Source: Pseudomonas ekonensis (GTDB taxonomy: Bacteria; Pseudomonadota; Gammaproteobacteria; Pseudomonadales; Pseudomonadaceae). Taken from it: a stretch of 64,000 nucleotides of DNA. The stretch covers positions 1,688,001 through 1,752,000 of the forward strand of contig NZ_JAHSTS010000001.1 of the NCBI RefSeq assembly GCF_019145435.1. Reading direction: 5' to 3'. The notes beneath the pieces are model-generated. The model was not told the origin of the DNA. It made no database searches and worked only from the letters and a program-made list of their open reading frames with translations. The position numbers and the translations under genes were made by a program. Positions 41,933 through 49,608 of this stretch are shown one piece after another. Position 1 is the first letter of the stretch. Each line of letters starts with the position of its first letter.

Positions 41933-42689
41933 CCGAGTCCAGCCCGGTGGCCTGCACGTCGGCCTGGGCGGCCGGTGCGGCGAGGTAGGCGAGCAGCGCC
42001 TTGGCTTCCTGCGGATGCTGCGCGCCCACCGGAATGCCGGCGGCGAAGCGGGTCACCGACTGCACTTGCTCCGGGATCTTCGCCACGAAACTCACCCCCG
42101 GCACCGGCAGCAGTTCGCTGACCTGCTGGAAGCCCAACTGGTAATCGCCGCTGGCGACCACCGAGCCCACCGGGATTTTCGGGATCATCTTGGCCTTGGG
42201 CTTCAATTGATCTTCAATGCCCAGCTTCTTGAACAACTGCTGCTCGATGTACACGCCGCTGGCGCTGTCGGAGTAGGCCACCGAGTGCGCGTCCAGCAGG
42301 GTTTTCTTCAGGCCTTCGACGCTGCCGATGTCTGGCTTGGGCGCGCCTTCGCGCACCACCAGGCCGATCCGCGAGTCCGCCAGTTCCACCCGCGAGGCGG
42401 GGTCGACCTTGCCTTGTCTGATCAGGTCGTCGAGGGCGTAGCCGACCATGATCACCGCATCGGCCTGCTCGCCACGGGCCAGCCGGTTGGGGATCGCCTC
42501 CGGCGCCTTGCCCATTGACGGGCCGAGGACGGTGTCGAGGGTGTTGCCGCTGCTGGCGGCGAACTTCGGGCCGAGGATCTTGTAGGCCGCCGTGAAGCCG
42601 CCGGAGGTCATTACCCGCAGCTCTTCGGCCTGGGCGAACGCGCTGACGGCGAACAGGGCGAGGGCGGTGAGGCTGATCAATTTTTTCAT
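41922..42689 (-). CDS. ModA-like periplasmic protein, possible aconitate isomerase
   Basis: A 255-residue exported protein (signal peptide MKKLISLTALALFAVSAFAQ, strong AAGGAG site). The fold is that of molybdate-type binding proteins: LRVMTSGGFTAAYKILGPKF, RGEQADAVIMVGYALDDLI and GDYQLGFQQVSELLPVPGV. There are no ABC transporter genes alongside; instead a TcuC-like symporter gene is 10 bp upstream in the same direction. The aconitate isomerase described from a Pseudomonas strain is a periplasmic protein of this fold and size, so I favour that role: interconverting trans- and cis-aconitate before uptake. Molybdate or tungstate binding is the alternative. Confidence 0.5.
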   Translation of the reverse strand: MKKLISLTALALFAVSAFAQAEELRVMTSGGFTAAYKILGPKFAASSGNTLDTVLGPSMGKAPEAIPNRLARGEQADAVIMVGYALDDLIRQGKVDPASRVELADSRIGLVVREGAPKPDIGSVEGLKKTLLDAHSVAYSDSASGVYIEQQLFKKLGIEDQLKPKAKMIPKIPVGSVVASGDYQLGFQQVSELLPVPGVSFVAKIPEQVQSVTRFAAGIPVGAQHPQEAKALLAYLAAPAAQADVQATGLDSVKR

Positions 42690-42699
42690 GGCAGGCTCC

Positions 42700-43992
42700 T
42701 TACGCCGCGACCGGTTGCAGACGGCCGCCGGCACGGCGGTACAGGTACAGCGTCGCGCACAACGCACACAGTGCGCCCACGCTCATCCAGTAACCGGGCG
42801 CGGCCTTGTCGCCGGTGTACTCGATCAGGAGCGTCGACATCGCCGGGGTGAAGCCGCCGAACACCGCCGTCGCCAGGCTGTAGGCCAGCGAGAAGCCCGC
42901 CACCCGCACTTCCACCGGCATGATTTCGGTGAGCGCCGGGATCATCGCGCCGTTGTACAGGCCGTAGATGAACGACAGCCACAGCAGCGCCAGCAGCATG
43001 TGGCTGAAGCTCGGCGCCTGCACCAGGAACGACAGCGCCGGGTAGGTGGTGGCCAGGGCCAGCAGCGCCATGGCGATCAGCACCGGACGCCGGCCGATGC
43101 GGTCCGACAGCGCGCCGCCGACCGGCAGCCAGCAGAAGTTCGACACGCCCACCAGCAGGGTCACCAGCAGCGCGTCGGAGGTGCTCAGGTGCAGCACGGT
43201 CTTGCCGAAGGTCGGCGCGTACACGGTGATCAGGTAGAACGCGGTGGTGGTCAGGGCCACCATCAGCATGCCGCCCAGCACCACGGTCCAGTTGCGGCCC
43301 AGGGTGCGGAACACTTCGCCCATGCCGGGACGGTGCTTGCGTGCGGCGAACTCTTCGGTCTCCGCCAGGTTGCGCCGCAGCAGGAAGATGAACGGCACGA
43401 TCATGCAGCCGACGAAGAACGGAATCCGCCAGCCCCAGTCGGCGATTGCTTGCGGCGCCATCCATTGGTTCAGCGCATAGCCCAGCGCCGCGGCGACGAC
43501 GATCGCCACCTGCTGGCTGGCCGACTGCCAGGCGGTGAAGAAGCCGCGGTTGCCCGGTGTGGCGATCTCCGCCAGGTACACCGACACGCCGCCCAGCTCC
43601 GCGCCGGCGGAGAAGCCTTGCAGCAGGCGCCCGATCAGCACCAGCGCCGGGGCGAACAGGCCGATGGTCTCGTAGCCGGGCACCAGCACGATCAGGATCG
43701 TGCCGCTGGCCATGATCGACAGGGTGACGATCAGGCCTTTGCGCCGGCCCACGTCGTCGATGTACGCGCCGAGCACGATGGCCCCCAGCGGACGCATCAG
43801 AAAGCCTGCGCCGAACACCGCGAAGGTCATCATCAGGGAGGCGAACTCACTGCTCGCCGGAAAGAACACCGCCGCGATCTGCGTGGCGTAGAAGCCGAAC
43901 AGGAAGAAGTCGAACTGTTCGAGGAAGTTGCCCGAGGTGACCCGGAAAATGGCGCCGGCCCGCGAGCCGCCGTGTGGGATTGAGGCTGTCAT
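42700..43992 (-). CDS. MFS tricarboxylate symporter (TcuC/CitA-like)
   Basis: A 430-residue 12-helix transporter of the metabolite:H+ symporter family, starting at 43992 with GGAGT upstream. Signature runs are [40 protein letters not shown] and [20 protein letters not shown]. The first of these is characteristic of citrate and tricarballylate carriers. It is first in a two-gene operon with the aconitate-isomerase-like gene, which supports uptake of citrate, aconitate or tricarballylate. Confidence 0.8.
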   Translation of the reverse strand: MTASIPHGGSRAGAIFRVTSGNFLEQFDFFLFGFYATQIAAVFFPASSEFASLMMTFAVFGAGFLMRPLGAIVLGAYIDDVGRRKGLIVTLSIMASGTILIVLVPGYETIGLFAPALVLIGRLLQGFSAGAELGGVSVYLAEIATPGNRGFFTAWQSASQQVAIVVAAALGYALNQWMAPQAIADWGWRIPFFVGCMIVPFIFLLRRNLAETEEFAARKHRPGMGEVFRTLGRNWTVVLGGMLMVALTTTAFYLITVYAPTFGKTVLHLSTSDALLVTLLVGVSNFCWLPVGGALSDRIGRRPVLIAMALLALATTYPALSFLVQAPSFSHMLLALLWLSFIYGLYNGAMIPALTEIMPVEVRVAGFSLAYSLATAVFGGFTPAMSTLLIEYTGDKAAPGYWMSVGALCALCATLYLYRRAGGRLQPVAA

Positions 43993-44137
43993 AGCAAAGT
44001 ACTCCACCGCTTTTATGACGTGCGCGACGGGAGGGCGGCGCACGGTTTTTATTGGGGCGGATAGTGGCGCAGCGGGATCGATCTGTTAATTGCATTGTTG
44101 GCATGGATTGATGTGTTTTGTGGATCAATGCGTTTTC

Positions 44138-44314
44138 CTGTGGGAGCTGCGGTGCGACGATTCGACTTGCCAGCGATAGCGGTGGACCAGACAACAGAGA
44201 TGTCGGCAGTGCCGGCCTCATCGCTGGCAAGCCAGCTCCCACAGGAATTGCGCTGGCCTGCTATTTCCGCGAACACCGCCGGCCCCTGTGGGAGCTAGCC
44301 TGCTAGCGATGACG
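44138..44314. repeat. REP cluster, one copy interrupted
   Basis: Copies at about 44138-44178, 44218-44245 and 44285-44312 fill most of the 426-bp gap between the symporter gene and the RcnB-like gene; nothing else was seen in that gap. In the first copy the stem ctgtgggagct / ttgccagcgat is split by gcggtgcgacgattcgac, a variant also familiar from other Pseudomonas genomes. Confidence 0.8.
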
Positions 44315-44418
44315 GCCTCACCGGCGACTACACTGTCCAGCCATCCGCAATCCCCAAGGAATGATTCCGGCGCTCCACAGTCGGAGTTCAGGCATCCTCC
44401 AATCAAGGAGCTTCACCG

Positions 44419-44727
44419 ATGAACAACAGCACCCTGATCGTCGCCCTGGCCCTGGCCGCCGGCCTCGCCGCCACCGGAACAGCCCTTCAAGCCGCCGAAA
44501 CCTCCAGCAGCCCAAGCGTGCAATCCCCGACCGGCAACCGCGCCTTGAAGGTCAACGACCGCGCCCCGGACATCTACCAACGCAGCGAAAAAGCGATCAC
44601 CGACTGGCGCCGCAAAGGCCTCAAGGACCCCGAGCCACAGGCGCAATGGGTACAGATCGACGACAAGTACGTGATGGTGATGATCACCAACGGCACCATC
44701 GTGGAGATTCAGCCGGTGGTGCGTTAA
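44419..44727 (+). CDS. RcnB-like small exported protein
   Basis: A 102-residue protein with signal peptide MNNSTLIVALALAAGLAATG and cleavage near LQAA. The mature C-terminal half fits the RcnB pattern: a Tyr in APDIYQRSEKAITDWRRKGL, then PQAQWVQIDDKYVMVMITNG and a hydrophobic end. RcnB proteins are periplasmic helpers in nickel/cobalt balance, but many homologues are unstudied. The ATG follows aaggagcttcacc. Confidence 0.7.
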   Translation: MNNSTLIVALALAAGLAATGTALQAAETSSSPSVQSPTGNRALKVNDRAPDIYQRSEKAITDWRRKGLKDPEPQAQWVQIDDKYVMVMITNGTIVEIQPVVR

Positions 44728-44781
44728 ACCCTTGGAAACACTGGGCCATGGAAGACTGGTTGTACGCCCCAGCCCTGAGCG

Positions 44782-45858
44782 TCACTCGACGCGAGTGCCG
44801 CTGAGCACCTGGCCGCCCCCCAGCCGATACTGATTGTTCCCGCTGCGCTTGGCCTCGTACATCGCAAGGTCGGCGATGTGCAGCAGCCGGACCATGGTCG
44901 GCGCATGGTCGGGGAATACGGCGACGCCGAGGCTGCTGCCGATGTGGCGCTGGTCGTTGCCGATGGTGATCGGCGGGGACAGCTCGACGAAGATCTTCTG
45001 GCAGATGCGGCGGGCTTCGTCCGGCAGGTTCAGGCCCGGCGCCAGGCCCTGGAGGATGACCACGAATTCGTCGCCGCCGATCCGCGCGACGGTGTCGCTG
45101 GCGCGCAGGATGCGCTTGAGGCGGGTGGCGGTGGTGATCAGCACGCGGTCGCCGGCGGCGTGGCCGTAGCGGTCGTTGATTGCCTTGAAGCCGTTGAGAT
45201 CCACGAACACCAGGGCCACCCGGGTCGCGGTGAGCCGCGCCTGCTCCAGCGCCTGCGACAGGCGTTCCTCGAGCACCAGGCGGTTGGGCAGGCCGGTCAG
45301 CGGGTCGAAGTGGGCCAGGTGCTGAAGGTAACTGGCCGAGGCCTTTTCCTCGGTGATGTCGCGCACCACGCCCATCATCTTGATCATGGTGTCGTGGTCG
45401 TTCTTCACCACGTTGCCGGTTTCCCGCAGCCAGCGAATGGTGCCGTCGGGCCAGACCACGCGGTACTCCTCGTCGTGGTTTTCGCCGGTCTCCAGGCACC
45501 GCAACTCGCCGGCCCGCACCTTGGCGCGGTCGTCCGGGTGCACGCAGGAACAGAACAGCGCGTAGGAGGGCGTCACTTCACCGATCTTGAACCCGAACAT
45601 GCCGAAGATCGCGTCCGACCAATACAGCCGGTCCGTGTCGACCTCCCAGTCCCAGGTGCCGATCCGGGCGAAATACTGGCTGCGCTTGAAACGCTCGGCA
45701 TCGCCGTCCTGCCGGATGTGCGGCCCCTCGGCGGCGCGGGTCAGCAGTTCGCGGTACTCGGCGAGCTGCCGGCGCAGGGAGCGTTCGCGGCGGATCAAGA
45801 CGATGATCGCGGCCAGCATGACGGTGCCGATGGCGAGGCTGATCCAGAGTTGAGTCAT
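44782..45858 (-). CDS. Membrane-anchored PAS-GGDEF diguanylate cyclase
   Basis: A 358-residue protein: one N-terminal transmembrane helix (about 4-22), a PAS domain (about 65-170, with IGTWDWEVDTDRLYWSD and the PAC segment EEYRVVWPDGTIRWL), and a GGDEF domain (about 185-345). The active-site RIGGDEFVV is intact, and RASD five residues before it is the inhibitory I-site that binds c-di-GMP. It should therefore make c-di-GMP with product feedback. The signal sensed by PAS is unknown. Confidence 0.92.
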   Translation of the reverse strand: MTQLWISLAIGTVMLAAIIVLIRRERSLRRQLAEYRELLTRAAEGPHIRQDGDAERFKRSQYFARIGTWDWEVDTDRLYWSDAIFGMFGFKIGEVTPSYALFCSCVHPDDRAKVRAGELRCLETGENHDEEYRVVWPDGTIRWLRETGNVVKNDHDTMIKMMGVVRDITEEKASASYLQHLAHFDPLTGLPNRLVLEERLSQALEQARLTATRVALVFVDLNGFKAINDRYGHAAGDRVLITTATRLKRILRASDTVARIGGDEFVVILQGLAPGLNLPDEARRICQKIFVELSPPITIGNDQRHIGSSLGVAVFPDHAPTMVRLLHIADLAMYEAKRSGNNQYRLGGGQVLSGTRVE

Positions 45859-46045
45859 GCAAGCGCTGCCGTCATGGCGTATCGGTCCGAGAGTGATGGC
45901 GGGTGGCTATCTTAATGCACGGCCAGTGCCGGAAACAGCGGCAACTGTCGTGCATCAGCGCGCAAACGGTTGCCAACGACCGGCAATTCTGGGAAAACGG
46001 CGGCCATTGAGCCCGTCGGGGGCGCTGCACAATAGAGCGAACGCA

Positions 46046-46384
46046 ATGAATGATGAACTGCAGATAATCGATCTTCAGACCGGCGACGGAAAAGCCGCCG
46101 TCAAAGGCGCATTGATCACCACCCAATACACCGGCTGGCTGGAGGACGGCACCGAGTTCGACTCGTCCTGGAGCCGCGGCAAACCGTTTCAGTGCGTGAT
46201 CGGCACCGGGCGGGTGATCAAGGGCTGGGACCAAGGCCTGATGGGCATGCAAGTGGGCGGCAAGCGCAAATTGCTGGTGCCGGCGCACCTGGGGTACGGC
46301 GAGCGCACGATGGGCAAGATCCCGCCGAACTCGAACCTGGTGTTTGAGATTGAGTTGTTGGAAGTGTTGACGCGGGAGGATTGA
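46046..46384 (+). CDS. FKBP-type peptidyl-prolyl cis-trans isomerase
   Basis: A 112-residue single-domain FKBP with no signal peptide, so cytoplasmic. The catalytic pocket residues are recognisable in TQYTGWLEDGTEFDSSW, FQCVIGTGRVIKGWDQGL, RKLLVPAHLGYGER and IPPNSNLVFEIELLEV. It would speed proline isomerisation during protein folding. The frame is open further upstream but the ATG at 46046 gives the standard family length. Confidence 0.9.
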   Translation: MNDELQIIDLQTGDGKAAVKGALITTQYTGWLEDGTEFDSSWSRGKPFQCVIGTGRVIKGWDQGLMGMQVGGKRKLLVPAHLGYGERTMGKIPPNSNLVFEIELLEVLTRED

Positions 46385-46457
46385 AGCGACGCAAATCCGC
46401 TAGAGCACCATGGCGATGGTGCACTCATTGATTCATCGCCATGTTTACTTGATCGGG

Positions 46458-46793
46458 TCAGGTGTAGGCGTCGATATCGTCCAGTGCATCTGAGACGATG
46501 CCATCCAGTGTTGGGAATTGCTCCTTAACGGCTTCCAGGGCTGGAATGACTGTTTCGCGGTCTGTTTCACAATGCCGGCGAGCCAGGTGGCCTAGAGCGG
46601 TCACGGCAGAAGCGGCAACCGCTTCGGACTCGCTGGTGAGGTAGGCCAGGCAGACGTTTTGGGCCCAGACTCTGTCCAGTTCATTCAAACCAATGGAAAT
46701 CAGTCCAGCGATGATGTTTCTGTCCTCGTCGGTGGCCAGCAGTCTTGTGGCTTCATCGTGGCTGATGGAGGGGGCTTGATAGGTCAAATTCAC
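46458..46793 (-). CDS. Small helical (HEAT-like) protein, paralogue 1
   Basis: A 111-residue protein from GTG 46793, with GGGAG 7 nt upstream. No signal peptide. Its core AGLISIGLNELDRVWAQNVC, followed by EAVAASAVTALGHLARRH, matches almost position for position the 89-residue product of 46988-47257 (ALMSIGLNERDHRWAQRTC ... VVTAAVQALGQLEALD). Both look like two or three HEAT-like helical pairs, similar in style to small immunity proteins. A REP pair separates the two genes. Function unknown. Confidence 0.6.
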   Translation of the reverse strand: MNLTYQAPSISHDEATRLLATDEDRNIIAGLISIGLNELDRVWAQNVCLAYLTSESEAVAASAVTALGHLARRHCETDRETVIPALEAVKEQFPTLDGIVSDALDDIDAYT

Positions 46794-46903
46794 TTTTTGA
46801 CTCCCTGAACGTTGCCCTTGCTGTCTACTTTCTTGGCTTTGATAAGCGCATAAGTTCGGAAAAATCAGGGCATTGCATGTTGAAGCAGTGTCTGTTCCGA
46901 CGT

Positions 46904-46970
46904 CATCGCGAGCAGGCTCGCTCCCACAAGGGAATGCGGTCTCCCTGTGGGAGCGAGCCTGCTCGCGATG
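46904..46970. repeat. REP pair (BIME)
   Basis: Two REP copies in head-to-head inverted order (catcgcgagcaggctcgctc and gagcgagcctgctcgcgatg) can form a long cruciform or hairpin. They lie between the two paralogous helical-protein genes. Confidence 0.9.
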
Positions 46971-46987
46971 AACGAAGACGCGGTCTT

Positions 46988-47257
46988 TCAGGCGGCCATC
47001 GCCTTTGCTTCCAGCCGGTGAAGCGCTGATGTTTCCCATGACGGGAACCGGCGTTTCAGCCGTTCGAGCGTGGGCAACAGCTGTTCCGGATCCAGCGCTT
47101 CCAGTTGTCCGAGTGCCTGCACGGCGGCCGTCACCACCCACTCCCTTTCACTTTCGTAGAGCGCCAGGCAGGTTCTTTGGGCCCAGCGGTGATCCCGCTC
47201 GTTGAGTCCGATGGACATCAGGGCCGCGACGACGTGTGCATCTGGTTTATGGGGCAT
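46988..47257 (-). CDS. Small helical (HEAT-like) protein, paralogue 2
   Basis: An 89-residue protein with ATG at 47257 preceded by ggagaaccgacc. It is the shorter sister of the 46458-46793 product; conserved residues include S-I-G-L-N-E, W-A-Q, a C-L-A turn and A-L-G-x-L. It follows the DUF6124 gene by 54 bp on the same strand, with a strong hairpin between, so the three may be one transcript. Function unknown. Confidence 0.6.
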   Translation of the reverse strand: MPHKPDAHVVAALMSIGLNERDHRWAQRTCLALYESEREWVVTAAVQALGQLEALDPEQLLPTLERLKRRFPSWETSALHRLEAKAMAA

Positions 47258-47275
47258 GGTCGGTTCTCCCGGTGT

Positions 47276-47303
47276 GTGGCGAGGGCGCTCGCGCCCTCGC
47301 CAC
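47276..47303 (-). terminator. 12-bp perfect hairpin after the DUF6124 gene
   Basis: GTGGCGAGGGCG-ctcg-CGCCCTCGCCAC. There is no U-run on either side, so it may be an mRNA-stabilising or attenuating hairpin between the DUF6124 gene and the next gene rather than a full terminator. Confidence 0.5.
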
Positions 47304-47311
47304 GGGGTTGC

Positions 47312-47683
47312 TCAGCGGTTGGGCGGGTCGATGTTGTCGAGGGCGCGGTTGACGGCCAGTTCGCCGAGCATCACCACTTGGGCGATGCCCAGCACGGTGT
47401 TGCGGTAGGGCGGTTCCAGCAGGGCGGCGAAGTCGTTGAGCAGGGTGTTGGCCGAGGCCATGGATTCGCAGGCGTGGGCCAGCAGGGATTCCTGGTCCAT
47501 GTCCGGGGCGATGAGGAACATCGGCCGGGATCTTCGTCGTTTCGGGGCTTCGGGTTTGAGGTAGTGGTCGAGGGCGCGCTCGGCGGCTTCGTGGAGTTTG
47601 CGGGAATCGGGGGTGGAGTAGGGCGACGTTGGATCGGAGTCGTCTGTTTCGGCTTCTGGCGGATTAGGCGTGTACTTGAACAT
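47312..47683 (-). CDS. DUF6124 family protein
   Basis: A 123-residue protein starting at 47683 (MFKYTPNPPEAE) with GAGG 8 nt upstream. The family is frequent in Pseudomonas, often in several copies; hallmarks are the N-terminal F-K-x-T-P-N-P-P, then KLHEAAERALDHYLKP, MFLIAPDMDQESLLAHACES and the C-terminal LGELAVNRALDNIDPP. It is cytoplasmic and helical. No function is known to me. Its long leader has an unusual self-complementary organisation (see the leader entry). Confidence 0.85.
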   Translation of the reverse strand: MFKYTPNPPEAETDDSDPTSPYSTPDSRKLHEAAERALDHYLKPEAPKRRRSRPMFLIAPDMDQESLLAHACESMASANTLLNDFAALLEPPYRNTVLGIAQVVMLGELAVNRALDNIDPPNR

Positions 47684-47909
47684 ATGTGAGACCTCGAAGA
47701 TTAAGGCTGCCCCACCCGTCGCGACTAATCGAGGGGGAGGCGGCTGCACGCAGGTTAGTCGACCGGCAGGTCTCACGAATCCGGCGCGCCCGAAGGCGCC
47801 CTGCGCACAGCCACCATTGAGCGCAGGTACTGAAAAACCCGCCTGAATGGCTGCTTTAGAATTCGTGAGACGCCGGGCGACTAAACCCGATCACTGACCC
47901 TTCAGTGAT
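47684..47909 (-). promoter_or_regulatory. Structured leader with two exclusive foldings upstream of the DUF6124 gene
   Basis: On the minus strand a middle segment (47753-47782: GTGAGACC then GGTCGACTAACC) can pair with an upstream segment (47859-47888: TTTAGTCG, CCGGC, GTCTCACGAAT) through stems of 7, 5 and 11 bp. It can instead pair with downstream copies TTAGTCG (47722-47731) and GGTCTCAC (47686-47693), the latter including part of the Shine-Dalgarno GAGG. The two pairings are mutually exclusive, the logic of a riboswitch or attenuator. Two small hairpins, GGCGC/GCGCC near 47783-47800 and ATCACTGA/TCAGTGAT at 47890-47909, flank the upstream arm. Confidence 0.55.
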
Positions 47910-48072
47910 GCGAATCAAGTTACCGACGCCCCCCAAACCTCACAAGCCGGCGGATTCTGGCGCAGTTGTAGGCAAAGGCGCAAGGCAACGTAGCCTGACG
48001 GATGATGCTGAAATGATGCTTGATTTTTCGGGGATTCAGGCCGTCCAGCGCCTGTGGCGCTCTCGCTGACGC

Positions 48073-48166
48073 CATCGCCAGCAGGCTGGCTCCTACAGAG
48101 GATCTTAGGTGGAGGCTGAATCTGAGTTCACCGCAGAACCCTGCGGGAGCCAGCCTGCTGGCAATG
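48073..48166. repeat. REP pair (BIME)
   Basis: Inverted REP copies at about 48073-48099 (gccagcaggctggctcctac) and 48140-48166 (gggagccagcctgctggcaa), between the DUF6124 leader and the metal-efflux operon. Confidence 0.85.
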
Positions 48167-48231
48167 GCGTCGGTAGAGGCAATGCAGGCTGAGAGCGGAA
48201 CATGGATCCCGCGGCACTCCGTTCATCCCTT

Positions 48232-48249
48232 CCCCCCGCCCCCCCCCCC
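48232..48249. repeat. Homopolymeric C tract upstream of dmeR
   Basis: Six C, one G, then eleven C. Such tracts are prone to slippage; this one is 60 bp before the dmeR-like start, close to where the promoter should be. Confidence 0.8.
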
Positions 48250-48286
48250 TTGCCATGCCCGGTCCGAACAGCGATCATCGCGCCCA

Positions 48287-48308
48287 ATATAGGGGTAGGG
48301 GGTATAGG
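48287..48308 (+). promoter_or_regulatory. Operator candidate for the CsoR/RcnR-type repressor
   Basis: ATATAGGGGTAGGGGGTATA followed by GG has the A/T-flanked G-tract architecture (ATA-G4-TA-G5-TATA) recognised by CsoR/RcnR/DmeR-type repressors. It lies directly before the ATG of the repressor gene and overlaps the ribosome-binding region, which suits autorepression. Confidence 0.6.
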
Positions 48309-48309
48309 T

Positions 48310-48585
48310 ATGTCGCACACGCACGAACACAAGACCGAGCTGCTCAACCGGGTACGGCGCATCGCCGGCCAGGTGCAGGCGGTGGAGCGGTCGTTGGAGG
48401 CCGAGGCCGACTGCGGCAAGACCCTGCACCTGATGGCGGCCATCCGTGGGGCGGTCAACGGTTTGATGGAGCAGTTCATCGAAGCCCACGCCCGTGAGCA
48501 TGTCGCCCACCCCGACCTCAGCGACGAAGCCCGCGCCCAAGGCGTGGAAGAGTTGCTGCTGGCCATCCGTCGCTATTCCAAGTGA
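48310..48585 (+). CDS. dmeR: Metal-sensing repressor, RcnR/CsoR family (DmeR-like)
   Basis: A 91-residue all-helical repressor starting at ATG 48310 (MSHTHEHKTELLNRVRRIAG). The N-terminal His residues and the first-helix QVQAVERSLEAEADC, then LHLMAAIRGAVNGLMEQFIE, fit the RcnR/CsoR fold; His near the N-terminus, Cys in EADCGK and His in KTLHLM are the nickel/cobalt ligands in RcnR-type members. Metal binding should release the operator. It is followed by the CDF exporter gene with overlapping or nearly overlapping codons, as in rhizobial dmeRF. Confidence 0.82.
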   Translation: MSHTHEHKTELLNRVRRIAGQVQAVERSLEAEADCGKTLHLMAAIRGAVNGLMEQFIEAHAREHVAHPDLSDEARAQGVEELLLAIRRYSK

Positions 48586-48596
48586 GCGCACCCACC

Positions 48597-49520
48597 ATGA
48601 CACCCAACGCGCAACGTTTTGCCCACGACCATCAGTTCCTCGGCGCCTCCCACGACGAGAACGCCCGCCGCACCCTGTGGGTGGTGGCGCTGACCTTCGT
48701 GATGATGATCGGCGAAATCGCCGCCGGCTATGTCACCGGCTCCATGGCGCTGCTGGCCGACGGTTTCCACATGGCGACCCACGCCGGCGCCTTGGGCATC
48801 GCGGCGGCGGCCTACGGGTTCGCCCGGCGCAACGCCAGCAACCGCCGCTACAGTTTCGGCACCGGCAAGGTCGGTGACCTGGCCGGTTTCGCGTCGGCCA
48901 TGGTGCTGGGGTTGGTGTCGCTGGGCATCGCCGGCGAATCGGCCTTGCGCCTGTTCCAGCCGACCACGGTGGCCTTCGGCGAAGCCACGGTGATTGCGGT
49001 GGTGGGGCTGGCGGTGAACCTGGTCAGCGCCTTCATGTTGATGGGGCATCACGGCCATGACCACGGGCATCACCATGATCACGGCCACGATCATCATCAC
49101 CATCACGACAACAACCTGCGCTCGGCCTACATGCACGTGCTGGCCGACGCGCTGACGTCGGTGCTGGCCATCGCCGCGCTGCTGGCGGGCCGGTACCTGG
49201 GTTGGGTATGGCTGGATCCGGTGATGGGCATCGTCGGCGCCGTGGTCATCGCCAAGTGGGCGTACACCCTGATGCGCGACAGCGCCGCCGTGCTGCTCGA
49301 CGCCACCGACGAGCCGGTGGCCGAGGAGATCCGCGAACTGCTGGAAGCCTCGGACGATGTGCGCATCAGCGACCTGCACGTCTGGCAGGTCGGCCCGCAG
49401 GCGCGGGCGGCCATCGTCAGTGTGGTGGCCGCCGCCGGCGTCAGCGCCGAGGCGATCCGCGAGCGCCTGGCGCCGGTGCATGAGTTGTCGCACCTGACCG
49501 TCGAACTGCGCAGCGCCTGA
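48597..49520 (+). CDS. dmeF: Cation diffusion facilitator, DmeF-like cobalt/nickel exporter
   Basis: A 307-residue CDF transporter with six transmembrane helices. Metal-site motifs ALLADGFHMATHAG (helix 2) and HVLADALTSVLA (helix 5) carry the His/Asp ligands, and a His-rich loop (about 148-170: HHGHDHGHHHDHGHDHHHHH) lies between helices 4 and 5, as in DmeF. I use ATG 48597; a GTG at 48582 overlapping the repressor stop is also possible. Transcribed with the repressor gene and ended by a strong terminator. Confidence 0.85.
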   Translation: MTPNAQRFAHDHQFLGASHDENARRTLWVVALTFVMMIGEIAAGYVTGSMALLADGFHMATHAGALGIAAAAYGFARRNASNRRYSFGTGKVGDLAGFASAMVLGLVSLGIAGESALRLFQPTTVAFGEATVIAVVGLAVNLVSAFMLMGHHGHDHGHHHDHGHDHHHHHDNNLRSAYMHVLADALTSVLAIAALLAGRYLGWVWLDPVMGIVGAVVIAKWAYTLMRDSAAVLLDATDEPVAEEIRELLEASDDVRISDLHVWQVGPQARAAIVSVVAAAGVSAEAIRERLAPVHELSHLTVELRSA

Positions 49521-49554
49521 CCCGACACGCCGACAGGCTGACGCTCAGGCATGA

Positions 49555-49590
49555 AAAAGCCCCTCACCGATTGCTCGGTGAGGGGCTTTT
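49555..49590. terminator. Bidirectional rho-independent terminator
   Basis: AAAAGCCCCTCACCGA-ttgc-TCGGTGAGGGGCTTTT is a perfect 16-bp hairpin with A- and T-runs on opposite sides. It serves the convergent dmeF and ilvE genes. Confidence 0.95.
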
Positions 49591-49608
49591 GCGTTTCCGG
49601 GCGTCAGG

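Noticed and set aside
41922..42689. Straight call as molybdate ABC transporter binding protein ModA
   Set aside because: No modB/modC neighbours; the operon partner is a tricarboxylate symporter, so the isomerase role is preferred and ModA kept as alternative.
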